Shown here one piece after another: positions 1 through 6,885 of a stretch of DNA of 14,901 bases. The notes below the pieces were generated by a model. The model had not been told where the DNA came from and ran no database searches. It saw only the letters and a list, made by a program, of their open reading frames with translations. This stretch comes from Fusobacteriota bacterium (GTDB lineage Bacteria > Fusobacteriota > Fusobacteriia > JAPLKR01), in assembly GCA_026387965.1 (NCBI GenBank), contig JAPLKR010000141.1, forward strand, positions 1-14,901. The letters run 5' to 3'. Numbering within the stretch: the first letter of the stretch is position 1; each line of letters opens with the position of its first letter. A program made the translations under genes and the position numbers.

Positions 1-229
1 CCTTAATGTTTGATCGTAACCTACATTATAACAGACTTCCTTCTTATGGGCTTTTTTATTACCTTTATTTTTCCCTGTTGCACTTAATTATACAATCCAC
101 CTTGTTTTTTTAAAAAAATGGAGCCAAATCTGTCAATAATAACGGCTATCTATTATTATTTTGACTATCAATATAATAAGATATTATGTAATTTATACAG
201 AAAAAATATGGGATAATATGAAAAAAATC
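1..229. other. Non-coding left edge
   Basis: No open frame with a ribosome binding site is visible on either strand in this stretch. It is T-rich on the + strand. The segment around 76-102, beginning TGTTGCACTTAATTATAC, reminds me of terminal sequences of IS30-family elements, but I have only memory to support that and no transposase frame reaches it intact. Nothing else is recognisable before the feoA promoter. Confidence 0.5.
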
Positions 230-258
230 TTGACTTATTTAGTTAATAGTTATATACT
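230..258 (+). promoter_or_regulatory. Sigma-70 type promoter of feoAB
   Basis: The -35 is TTGACT (230-235) and the -10 is TATACT (253-258), separated by 17 bp, which is close to the vegetative consensus. Transcription would start near 265, leaving a leader of only about 20 bases before the feoA start codon. The -10 lies inside a long palindrome, so a repressor bound there would block RNA polymerase directly. Confidence 0.8.
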
Positions 259-275
259 TTGATTATCAAAGTATA
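253..275. promoter_or_regulatory. Perfect 23-bp palindromic operator over the feoAB -10
   Basis: The half-site TATACTTTGAT is followed by one central T and then its exact reverse complement. The palindrome covers the -10 and the likely transcription start. Its core TTTGATTATCAAA shares TGAT...ATCA with Fur-type boxes, but it does not match the classical Fur 19-mer. A DtxR/MntR-family site is also possible. That it controls an iron transporter operon makes an iron- or manganese-responsive repressor the likely binder. This is inference from position and symmetry. Confidence 0.75.
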
Positions 276-287
276 GTGGAGGCAAAT

Positions 288-608
288 ATGTTAGGGTTCC
301 AAAAAGTTGGCTCATTGAAAAAAAAATCTGGGTGCGCTTGTGCAAATAATGTTTGTTTTGAACCAGGCATGGCAGTTCAAAATAATTTAAGTGAGATAAA
401 ACCTGGGGATGTTGTGGAAATTTTGGAAATTTCTACCCCTTGTATGAAATTTAAAACACGTCTACTAGATTTAGGGATTAGGGTTGGCAAAGAAGTAACA
501 CTGGTTCGAAATGCCCCTATGGGCGATCCGATGCACATTTGTGTTGGAAATTACGATGTGACAATACGAAAAAGCGAGGCAAAATTTATTAAAGTAACAA
601 AAAAATAG
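288..608 (+). CDS. feoA: FeoA-like ferrous iron transport protein with Cys-rich N-terminal extension
   Basis: FeoA is a small cytoplasmic SH3-like protein that supports FeoB in Fe(II) import. I choose ATG 288 (106 aa) because GGAGG lies at 278-282, 5 nt upstream; an in-frame GTG at 276 overlaps that site and is unlikely to be the start. Residues about 33-104 form the FeoA domain, with the usual pattern of an LLDLGIRVG turn, an APMGDP loop and a YDVTIRKSEA end. FeoA proteins are usually about 75-80 aa, so the first 30 or so residues are extra: a Lys stretch (11-13) and then Cys16, Cys18 and Cys23, with two more Cys at 52 and 85. The extension could bind a metal or be redox-active, but I know of no named motif that fits. 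feoB follows 31 nt downstream in the same operon. Confidence 0.92.
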   Translation: MLGFQKVGSLKKKSGCACANNVCFEPGMAVQNNLSEIKPGDVVEILEISTPCMKFKTRLLDLGIRVGKEVTLVRNAPMGDPMHICVGNYDVTIRKSEAKFIKVTKK

Positions 609-639
609 AGCATAAAGATGAAATCGAAAGGAAAATTGG

Positions 640-2742
640 ATGAAAAGACAGATTAGCATAGCACTCATTGGAAATCCAAATTGTGGAAAAACAACACTAT
701 TTAATGCACTGACGGGTGCAAGACAACACGTTGGAAATTGGCCAGGAGTAACGGTAGAGAAAAAAGTCGGGAACTTTTCCTACAAAGAGTTTGATATTGA
801 GTTGATAGACCTTCCGGGGATTTATGGATTTTCAACAAACTCTCTAGATGAAGTAGTATCAAAAAACTATCTTTTAGAAGAAAAACCTGATTTAATAATC
901 AATGTGGTTGATGCTACAACACTTGAAAAAAGCTTACAACTCACCACGCAACTTATTGAGATGAATCAAAAAATTATCTTAGTTTTCAATATGTGGGATG
1001 AAGTTGAAAAACGTGATATCCAAATGAATATTCCGCTTATGGAAAAACTTTTAGCAGCGCCAATTATCAAGTCAGTTGCAAAAAAATCCAATGGGAAACA
1101 AGAGCTTTTAGCTATTCTTGCAGGTTCGCTTGATCTACCTTGGAAGCACAAAATAGTTCCTTATGACTTACACGTCGAGGAGAGTATCTCTAAAATCTCA
1201 GAGCAGTTAGGAGAAAATTATCTCGCTTCTAAACGTTGGGTAAGTGTTAAACTTCTTGAAGGGGACTCTCAAATTAGAGAAAAAATAGCTATATCACAAG
1301 AGCTAAACGAAATTGTTGAGTTAGAGGCTAAGAAATTAAAATCCAAGCATCAACAAGAGGTAAGTTTTTTGATTTCAGATAGTCGTTATGGATTTATTAA
1401 TGGAGTGCTTTCAGAGTGTATCGAGTCAAAAGGACTAGATAAGATGATATTAACTGCTGTACTTGATAGACTTTTACTCAATAAATGGCTAGGATTTCCA
1501 TTGTTTTTTGTCTGCTTATGGTTGATATTTTATCTAACATTCACCATCGGCGATATCGTTCAAAACTGGATTGCAAGTGGGGTAGATATTTTAGCCAATG
1601 CGTTGAACTATCTGTTACCTACTGGGGCACTTCAAGATTTATTGGTAAATGGGATACTCAATGCAGTGGGAAATATTTTGAGCTTTTTGCCACAAATTGT
1701 ACTACTTTTCTTAATGCTCTCCATAATGGAAGATTCGGGCTATATGTCACGTGTGGCGTTTTTAATGGATAAACTCATGCATTTCATTGGAATACACGGA
1801 AAATCTTTCATCTCGCTCTTTTCATCATTAGGGTGTAATGTCCCTGGGATTATGGCAAGTAGAATAGTAGAGAGTGAAGATGATAGAAAAATCACAATAT
1901 TGATTAACTCATTCATACCATGTTCTGGTCGATTTGCCATTTATATTGTGCTTGTAGGTCTCTTTTTTCCTCATGGTGCGTACAATGTAATATTTGCCAT
2001 GTACATTATTGGAATAGTAGTGGCGATTGTCACGGCAAAAATTTTAAAGAAATTTATCTTTAAGAAAAATTCTGATCCCTCTGTGATGGAGCTTCCTCCG
2101 TACCGTATTCCAACTTTAAAATCCGTCTTACTTCATATGTGGGATAGAGCTTCAATGTTTATAAAGAAGATGAGTACGGTGATCGTTATTGGGACAATTA
2201 TCGTGTGGGCTCTAGGATATTTTCCAACGCATACGCCGATTACGCCACAGATTACACATGTACAGTCTCAAATTTCAACAACAACAGGGTCAGTACAAAA
2301 AGGGTATGAGCTTCAACTTCAAGAGTTACAAAAGGGTGCAAGAATTAACAACTCCTATCTTGCTGACATTGGTCATATCATGCAGCCTGGGCTTGAGCCA
2401 TTAGGATTTTCTTGGCGTGAAGGGGTGTCACTCATTTCTGGATTTATTGCGAAAGAGATTTTTATTTCTTCAATGATTGTTATCTATGGAGTAAGTGGTG
2501 GTGCAGCCAATCTTGCAGGATTGAAAGAGGGTTTAATACATCTTTCAAATATGGATTCCCTTAAAATGTTTTCACTTCTTGTATTTGTAACACTTTACGT
2601 TCCTTGTGTCGCGACCATTGCAGCCATTAAACGAGAGATGAACTCTCAAAAATGGATGTGGTTCTCGATTTTTTATGGAATTGGAATCGCTTACTTTGTT
2701 TCGTTTGTAATATACCAAATTGGTCGTCTATTTTTTAGATAG
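640..2742 (+). CDS. feoB: FeoB ferrous iron transporter (G protein-coupled membrane protein)
   Basis: This 700-aa inner-membrane protein imports Fe(II), with an N-terminal cytoplasmic GTPase domain. The start ATG is preceded by AAAGGA at 627-632. The GTPase motifs are G1 GNPNCGKT (11-18), G2 Thr38 in NWPGVTVEK, G3 DLPG (57-60), G4 NMWD (117-120) and a G5-like SVAKKSNG near 144-151. A helical linker follows to about residue 270. From about 281 to the end there are many hydrophobic segments with the two FeoB gate signatures: GCNVPGIMASR in the first and PCSGRFAIYIVL in the second. Length is normal for the family and no key residue is missing. G4 carries Trp where many homologues have Met, a conservative variation. 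The gene is co-transcribed with feoA and ends at a terminator. Confidence 0.97.
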   Translation: MKRQISIALIGNPNCGKTTLFNALTGARQHVGNWPGVTVEKKVGNFSYKEFDIELIDLPGIYGFSTNSLDEVVSKNYLLEEKPDLIINVVDATTLEKSLQLTTQLIEMNQKIILVFNMWDEVEKRDIQMNIPLMEKLLAAPIIKSVAKKSNGKQELLAILAGSLDLPWKHKIVPYDLHVEESISKISEQLGENYLASKRWVSVKLLEGDSQIREKIAISQELNEIVELEAKKLKSKHQQEVSFLISDSRYGFINGVLSECIESKGLDKMILTAVLDRLLLNKWLGFPLFFVCLWLIFYLTFTIGDIVQNWIASGVDILANALNYLLPTGALQDLLVNGILNAVGNILSFLPQIVLLFLMLSIMEDSGYMSRVAFLMDKLMHFIGIHGKSFISLFSSLGCNVPGIMASRIVESEDDRKITILINSFIPCSGRFAIYIVLVGLFFPHGAYNVIFAMYIIGIVVAIVTAKILKKFIFKKNSDPSVMELPPYRIPTLKSVLLHMWDRASMFIKKMSTVIVIGTIIVWALGYFPTHTPITPQITHVQSQISTTTGSVQKGYELQLQELQKGARINNSYLADIGHIMQPGLEPLGFSWREGVSLISGFIAKEIFISSMIVIYGVSGGAANLAGLKEGLIHLSNMDSLKMFSLLVFVTLYVPCVATIAAIKREMNSQKWMWFSIFYGIGIAYFVSFVIYQIGRLFFR

Positions 2743-2746
2743 TTTT

Positions 2747-2777
2747 AGAGCTTCTTTGAAAAAAGAGGCTCTTTTTT
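2747..2777 (+). terminator. Rho-independent terminator after feoB
   Basis: AGAGC (2747-2751) and TCTTT (2753-2757) pair with AAAGA (2762-2766) and GCTCT (2768-2772), with a single T/G mismatch between the two stem parts, followed by a T-run to 2777. It begins four bases after the feoB stop and closes the iron operon. Confidence 0.88.
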
Positions 2778-3142
2778 ATAGATTAAAAAGATCAAAAACA
2801 ATAATGTATATAAATATATTAATTTAAAATTATAATGCATATTAAACTTTTCTTAGTTATATTTTTAGCTAGATTAAAATTGGCAAAATCAAAGGAACTT
2901 AAACAGTTGAAACTCGAATACTAGTGCATACACAAAATAATTCTACTGTACGCAGTTATAAAGTTAAATACATTCGTGTGCATAACAAATATTCGTATAC
3001 AATGCGTTGTTTTTTGCTTACCGCGCCCAGAGAATAGCCGTAAAGATGTCTAAAAAGTTGGTTAGTCAAAAAATGCGGCAGCGTATTTGAACTAGAATAA
3101 AATTTTGACTGTTTTGTGCACTCTTTTTTAATTTTGAAAGTG
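2778..3142. other. Non-coding spacer with a compositionally odd patch
   Basis: No supported gene is present. The first 90 bases are extremely AT-rich. From about 2915 to 3090 the composition is more balanced, with recurring short words: GTGCATAC near 2923, GTGTGCATAAC near 2977, and ATTCGTG and ATTCGTA near 2973 and 2992. A minus-strand frame of 66 codons (2956-3156) runs across this patch but has no convincing ribosome binding site or recognisable domain. The patch may be a dispersed repeat or a relic of a mobile element. Confidence 0.45.
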
Positions 3143-3169
3143 TTGAATTTTATCAATATATGGTATAAT
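3143..3169 (+). promoter_or_regulatory. Promoter of the mtnN-hprK-nfnAB operon
   Basis: The -10 is a perfect TATAAT (3164-3169) with an extended TGG just upstream (3161-3163). A TTGAAT (3143-3148) sits 15 bp upstream as a weak, closely spaced -35. The extended -10 should compensate for it. The start would be near 3176, giving a short leader before the ribosome binding site at 3192-3200. No operator or riboswitch is visible. Confidence 0.72.
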
Positions 3170-3201
3170 AGAAGTATATAATCAAACTTTTAGGAGGTGA
3201 A

Positions 3202-3888
3202 ATGATAGGTATTATTGGTGCAATGCAAGAAGAGATAGAGAGTTTAATCCCTTTTGTGGAGATAAAAAATAGAAGTGTGACAGCTCATATCGAATTTATT
3301 GAAGGTACGCTTAATGGTAAAGAGGTTGTGGTAGCTTACTCGGGAATAGGGAAAGTACAGTCTAGTGTATGCGCTACTTTAATGATTGAGAAGTATAAAG
3401 TAGAAAAAATTATTTTTTCAGGAGTAGCAGGCGGGCTTAATCCAAAGATTCCTGTTGGAGGCGTTATTATTGGAGCTAAGTTATTGCAACATGATTTTGA
3501 TTGTACAGGATTTGGTTATGAATTAGGGGTTATTCCACGGGCGAAAGCATCAATTTTTTATAGTGATAAAAAACTCATAGAGATTGCTTCAAATTTTCTT
3601 AAAAAGCAAGAGGCAAAATTTATGGTTGGGACCATTGTCAGTGGTGATCAGTTTATTTGTGAAAAGGAAAAGGCTCTCTCTCTTATAAAAATATTTGGAG
3701 CCGATGCGGCTGAAATGGAAGGGGCTGCAGTAGCACATGTGGCAACACTATATGATGTTCCATTTGTGGTAGTCCGTCTAATATCGGATAATGCCAATGA
3801 AGAAGCTAAAGTGGATTATAGTACATTTATTAAAGGGGCTATTATTCTTGCGAATAATATTGTGAAAAATATTGTAGAAAATCTGTAA
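3202..3888 (+). CDS. mtnN: 5'-methylthioadenosine/S-adenosylhomocysteine nucleosidase
   Basis: This cytoplasmic enzyme cleaves adenine from methylthioadenosine, S-adenosylhomocysteine and 5'-deoxyadenosine, recycling the by-products of SAM-dependent reactions. The 228 aa match the usual family length. The start IGIIGAMQEE with Glu11 corresponds to the catalytic Glu12 of E. coli MtnN. The VVAYSGIGKV segment, HDFDCTGFG, the EMEGAAVAHV substrate-binding motif (Glu171/Glu173), and SDNA with Asp196 (E. coli Asp197) are all in place. A near-perfect AGGAGGTGA at 3192-3200 fixes the ATG. It is the first gene of the six-gene operon, and the next gene starts 10 nt after its stop. Nothing suggests loss of function. 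Confidence 0.96.
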   Translation: MIGIIGAMQEEIESLIPFVEIKNRSVTAHIEFIEGTLNGKEVVVAYSGIGKVQSSVCATLMIEKYKVEKIIFSGVAGGLNPKIPVGGVIIGAKLLQHDFDCTGFGYELGVIPRAKASIFYSDKKLIEIASNFLKKQEAKFMVGTIVSGDQFICEKEKALSLIKIFGADAAEMEGAAVAHVATLYDVPFVVVRLISDNANEEAKVDYSTFIKGAIILANNIVKNIVENL

Positions 3889-3898
3889 GGGGGGCGAA

Positions 3899-4282
3899 GT
3901 GGCAACTTCAGGAAAAAGACCAAGTAATGGAGCAAAAAAAGCACCACAAAGAAGAACGTCAAAAAAGAAGGTTACGAAAACAAAATTTCATCCAATTAAA
4001 TTGATCATACTCATAATTTTTGTGGTTGCGATCATCATTATGGGAATGAAAGTAAAAGATAAAATTACTTTTATAAAAAACCAAAGAGCGAGTGCAACTC
4101 AAAAAATTGATTCTACGATTAAAACACAAACACAAGAAGATTATCAAAACCAAGTTCCTTCGGCTTATCAGAAAAGTCAAGAGATAAATGATGATATTAA
4201 CTCAATTATTGAAAGTGGTTCTTCAAATGTGTCTACAAGTGGTGTAAAGAATTCAAGTAGCACAAATTCTGGTGAAAACTAA
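3899..4282 (+). CDS. Small single-pass membrane protein, unrecognised
   Basis: I do not recognise a family for this 127-aa protein. The start is GTG, with a run AAGGGGGGCGA at 3887-3897 as ribosome binding site. The first 32 residues are strongly basic, rich in Lys, Arg, Ser and Thr. One hydrophobic segment follows (about 33-50, beginning IKLIILIIFVVAIII), then a polar, Gln-rich, possibly helical stretch (about 55-100) and a Ser/Thr/Asn-rich low-complexity tail. The positive-inside rule puts the N-terminus in the cytoplasm and the long tail outside. The general plan resembles FtsB/DivIC-like or anchoring proteins, but no signature is seen. Its stop and the HPr kinase start share bases (TAATG), so the two are probably translationally coupled. 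This makes it a candidate partner of the kinase, by inference only. Confidence 0.75.
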   Translation: MATSGKRPSNGAKKAPQRRTSKKKVTKTKFHPIKLIILIIFVVAIIIMGMKVKDKITFIKNQRASATQKIDSTIKTQTQEDYQNQVPSAYQKSQEINDDINSIIESGSSNVSTSGVKNSSSTNSGEN

Positions 4283-6132
4283 TGCAAAAGAAATTAACAG
4301 TGGAAGAGTTAGCTGAGCTCTTCCATTTTGAATTACTTTTTGGAGAGAATACACTAGAAAAAGAGATAAGTGTTGAAAAAATATATCTTCCTGGAATGGA
4401 GTTTTATTCAGATAAAAGTGATGAGGACAAAGGGTCTGGTCACGTTCAGCTGATTGAATATACAATATTACACTATCTAAAACAAAAAAAACTAAGTGTG
4501 GAAAAAAAATTAATTCAATTTTTTCAGCATGATTACCCTTGTATTATTGTTCGTGATAGGTTTTTTTTTGAAGAACATAAAAAACTTATTGAAAAATATT
4601 GTAAATGCCCAATTCTTTATACCCCTTATAATATTATAAAACTTCAAGGGAGCGTAGAGGAGTATTTAACTCTAAGATTAACCCCAGAAACAATTATTGA
4701 TGGCTATGTTTTCCTGGATGTACTAGGAATGGGCATTTTACTCACAGGACATAGAAATTCAAAATTTGGAGCAGCAATAGATTTACTTAAAAGAGGACAC
4801 AGATTAATTTGTAATGAACACCTTCAAGTTAAAAGAGTTCATGAACATCAACTCATGGGCTACAATCCTAAATACTGTGAATTTCAAAAAGGGGATTTCT
4901 CATTAGAATTGACTAATGGTCAGAAAATTGATGTTGAAACTTACTTTGGTATGTGGGGCATAAGGGAGTATAAAAAAGTTGACTTGATCATAGAGTTTGA
5001 AATTCTTAATGAGCTTAAAACATATGATCGCTTAGGATTGGATGCAGAGTATTTTCAAATCTTAAATGTCAATGTTCCAAAGCTAACAATCCCTGTGAAA
5101 GATGGTCGAAATTTAGCAATTCTCGTAGAAGCTGCTGCGATGAATGAACGTTCTAAGGAATTAGGCATTCATAGTGCAGAAAATTTTTGTAAGAAAGTTA
5201 ATGAAGTCATTTTAGAAAATAAAAAACAAAGAGGTATTTTAGGCATGGACTTTAATAAAATAGTGACCCCAGAAATGCTCATTAACCAATTTAAATTAGG
5301 TGTTGTGAGTGGTAAAAAAGAGCGTATTTCAACAACTAAAATAACTTCAACCCACATATATGTACCCACTCTTGAATTAGCGGGGTATTTTGATGTTTTA
5401 GAGGAGTCAAATGCCCTTGAGGTGCATTATATAACTCAAAGAGAAGTTGATTTTTTTATGAAAGTTGAGAAAGAAGTGCGAGAGCAGTCTTTGAATGCCT
5501 ATTTACAGCATGATATTAAGCTTATTATTATTGATCAAGATGCTGTTTTAACAGAGTATTTTCTTGAAGTGGTTATGAAAAGTGACAAAATTGTTGTAAG
5601 ACTACCAGCATCTAACAAGATCTCAATTAATTCAATTCAAGAGTATTTGGATAATTTTTTCGCCAGAGAGATAACAATGCATGGCATTTTTATGGAGATA
5701 TATGGGTTTGGTGTTATGATCACAGGCCAAAGTGGTTTGGGAAAAAGTGAAGCTGCTTTGGAGCTTATACATCGAAAACATCGATTTGTAGTAGATGATA
5801 AAGTGAAATTTATTGAAAAAAAAACAGGGGAAATTGTAGGAAGTGCAGACAAAATTCCACATTTTATGGAAATACGGGGACTCGGAATCATTGATATTAA
5901 GGCCCTCTATGGTGTTGGGGCGATTAAAGAGCGCAAAAGATTAGATGTTATTGTAAATTTGAAGGAAGTTTCTAATCAAGAGAAGCTTGAAGCGAGTGAT
6001 TTTAAAATTGAAAATAGTATCATCTTGACTCAAAGTATTCCAACTTTAGATTTATATATTTTTGCAGGTAGAAATGCAGCTACATTGATTGAACTTGCTG
6101 TAATGAGTGTAATGATGAAAAAAATAGTTTAA
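4282..6132 (+). CDS. hprK: Double-length HPr kinase/phosphorylase with a degenerate N-terminal unit
   Basis: HprK phosphorylates HPr of the sugar PTS on Ser46 and reverses this, linking carbon state to gene expression and sugar uptake. The usual length is about 310 aa; this protein has 616 and is an internal tandem repeat. The C-terminal unit (about 328-616) has an N-domain start VTPEMLINQF, conserved His467, P-loop GQSGLGKS (482-489), Asp505-Asp506, signature EIRGLGIID (530-538) and GRN (596-598). The N-terminal unit (about 1-310) starts LTVEELAELF and aligns throughout, but its P-loop is GHRNSKFG (156-163), the His is Asp140, Asp-Asp is Asn178-Glu179, and the signature is not recognisable. 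It does keep PVKDGRNLAILVEAAAM (from 271). In the C-terminal unit the same loop reads LYIFAGRN. The kinase site is therefore C-terminal only. The gene overlaps the small membrane protein gene upstream, and the PHP gene's ribosome binding site overlaps its stop. Confidence 0.93.
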   Translation: MQKKLTVEELAELFHFELLFGENTLEKEISVEKIYLPGMEFYSDKSDEDKGSGHVQLIEYTILHYLKQKKLSVEKKLIQFFQHDYPCIIVRDRFFFEEHKKLIEKYCKCPILYTPYNIIKLQGSVEEYLTLRLTPETIIDGYVFLDVLGMGILLTGHRNSKFGAAIDLLKRGHRLICNEHLQVKRVHEHQLMGYNPKYCEFQKGDFSLELTNGQKIDVETYFGMWGIREYKKVDLIIEFEILNELKTYDRLGLDAEYFQILNVNVPKLTIPVKDGRNLAILVEAAAMNERSKELGIHSAENFCKKVNEVILENKKQRGILGMDFNKIVTPEMLINQFKLGVVSGKKERISTTKITSTHIYVPTLELAGYFDVLEESNALEVHYITQREVDFFMKVEKEVREQSLNAYLQHDIKLIIIDQDAVLTEYFLEVVMKSDKIVVRLPASNKISINSIQEYLDNFFAREITMHGIFMEIYGFGVMITGQSGLGKSEAALELIHRKHRFVVDDKVKFIEKKTGEIVGSADKIPHFMEIRGLGIIDIKALYGVGAIKERKRLDVIVNLKEVSNQEKLEASDFKIENSIILTQSIPTLDLYIFAGRNAATLIELAVMSVMMKKIV

Positions 6133-6141
6133 GGAGATACT

Positions 6142-6885
6142 ATGGGTTATAAAATTGATTTACATACACATACAATTGCTGCAGGTCACGCTTATTCAAC
6201 CTTAGATGAGAATATGGGAGTGGCAGAAAAAAAAGGTATGGAAATTGTGGCTTATACAGAACATGGTCCAAAAATGATGGGAGGTCCACATCAATATTTT
6301 TTTAATAATTTAAAAGTTCTCCCAGATTATATTTATGGCGTGAGAGTGTTAAAAGGTATTGAATGTAATATAATGAATAGTAATGGAAGTGTTGATTGTG
6401 AGGATAAAGTGCTTAGGAATTTGGATATTATTGGAGCTGGACTTCATAGAGTAGATGGAGGATTTCACCCTGGAAGTAGAGAAGAAAATACATTTGCTGT
6501 AATCAATACAATGAAAACAAAAAAAGTTGATTTTATTGCTCATATTGGAAATCCAGTGTATGACATAGATTTTGTTGAAGTGGTAAAAGCTGCAGTAAAA
6601 TACAATGTGGCGATAGAAGTAAATAACTCTTCATTTCAGACTTCGAGACCAGGGTCAACAGCTAATTGTGAGTGTGTCGTAAAACTTTGCAAAGAACACG
6701 GTGCTTTTGTATGTTTGGGAAGTGATTCTCATTATTGTGAGGATGTTGGTGCCTTAGAGCTTTCTACAAAACTCGTGAAAAAATATGGTATTTCAGAGGA
6801 TAAAATTTTAAATACGAGTAAGGAAATTTTATTTCAATTTTTAAATTCTAATGGCAACTTAATTAGAAAAGGCAAAGTGAAATAA
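6142..6885 (+). CDS. PHP-domain phosphatase, YcdX family
   Basis: This is a trinuclear metal phosphoesterase of the PHP superfamily. The E. coli relative YcdX (245 aa) binds zinc and has phosphatase activity; its physiological substrate is unclear. Visible features of these 247 aa are DLHTHT (His8, His10), a TEHGPKMMGGPHQ segment, GIECNIMN with its metal-binding Glu, GLHRV, HIGNP, EVNNSSF and GSDSHY. These follow YcdX in order and spacing, with TEHGP in place of the usual TDHGP. AAGGAGA at 6131-6137 lies across the HprK stop codon and sets ATG 6142. The stop overlaps the next start (TAATG at 6883-6887). Co-transcription with the kinase and the DHH enzyme suggests nucleotide or phosphate metabolism, as an inference. 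Confidence 0.92.
   Translation: MGYKIDLHTHTIAAGHAYSTLDENMGVAEKKGMEIVAYTEHGPKMMGGPHQYFFNNLKVLPDYIYGVRVLKGIECNIMNSNGSVDCEDKVLRNLDIIGAGLHRVDGGFHPGSREENTFAVINTMKTKKVDFIAHIGNPVYDIDFVEVVKAAVKYNVAIEVNNSSFQTSRPGSTANCECVVKLCKEHGAFVCLGSDSHYCEDVGALELSTKLVKKYGISEDKILNTSKEILFQFLNSNGNLIRKGKVK

Noticed and set aside
276-287. GTG at 276 as feoA start
   Set aside because: The GTG overlaps the GGAGG site itself and would leave no ribosome binding site. ATG 288 is correctly spaced.
1485-1772. Second + strand frame within feoB
   Set aside because: It overlaps the membrane part of an intact feoB in another frame and has no ribosome binding site. It looks like a chance frame.
2956-3156. Minus-strand frame of 66 codons
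   Set aside because: It has no ribosome binding site and no recognisable domain, and it lies in a patch with repeat-like words. It is mentioned only as part of the spacer.
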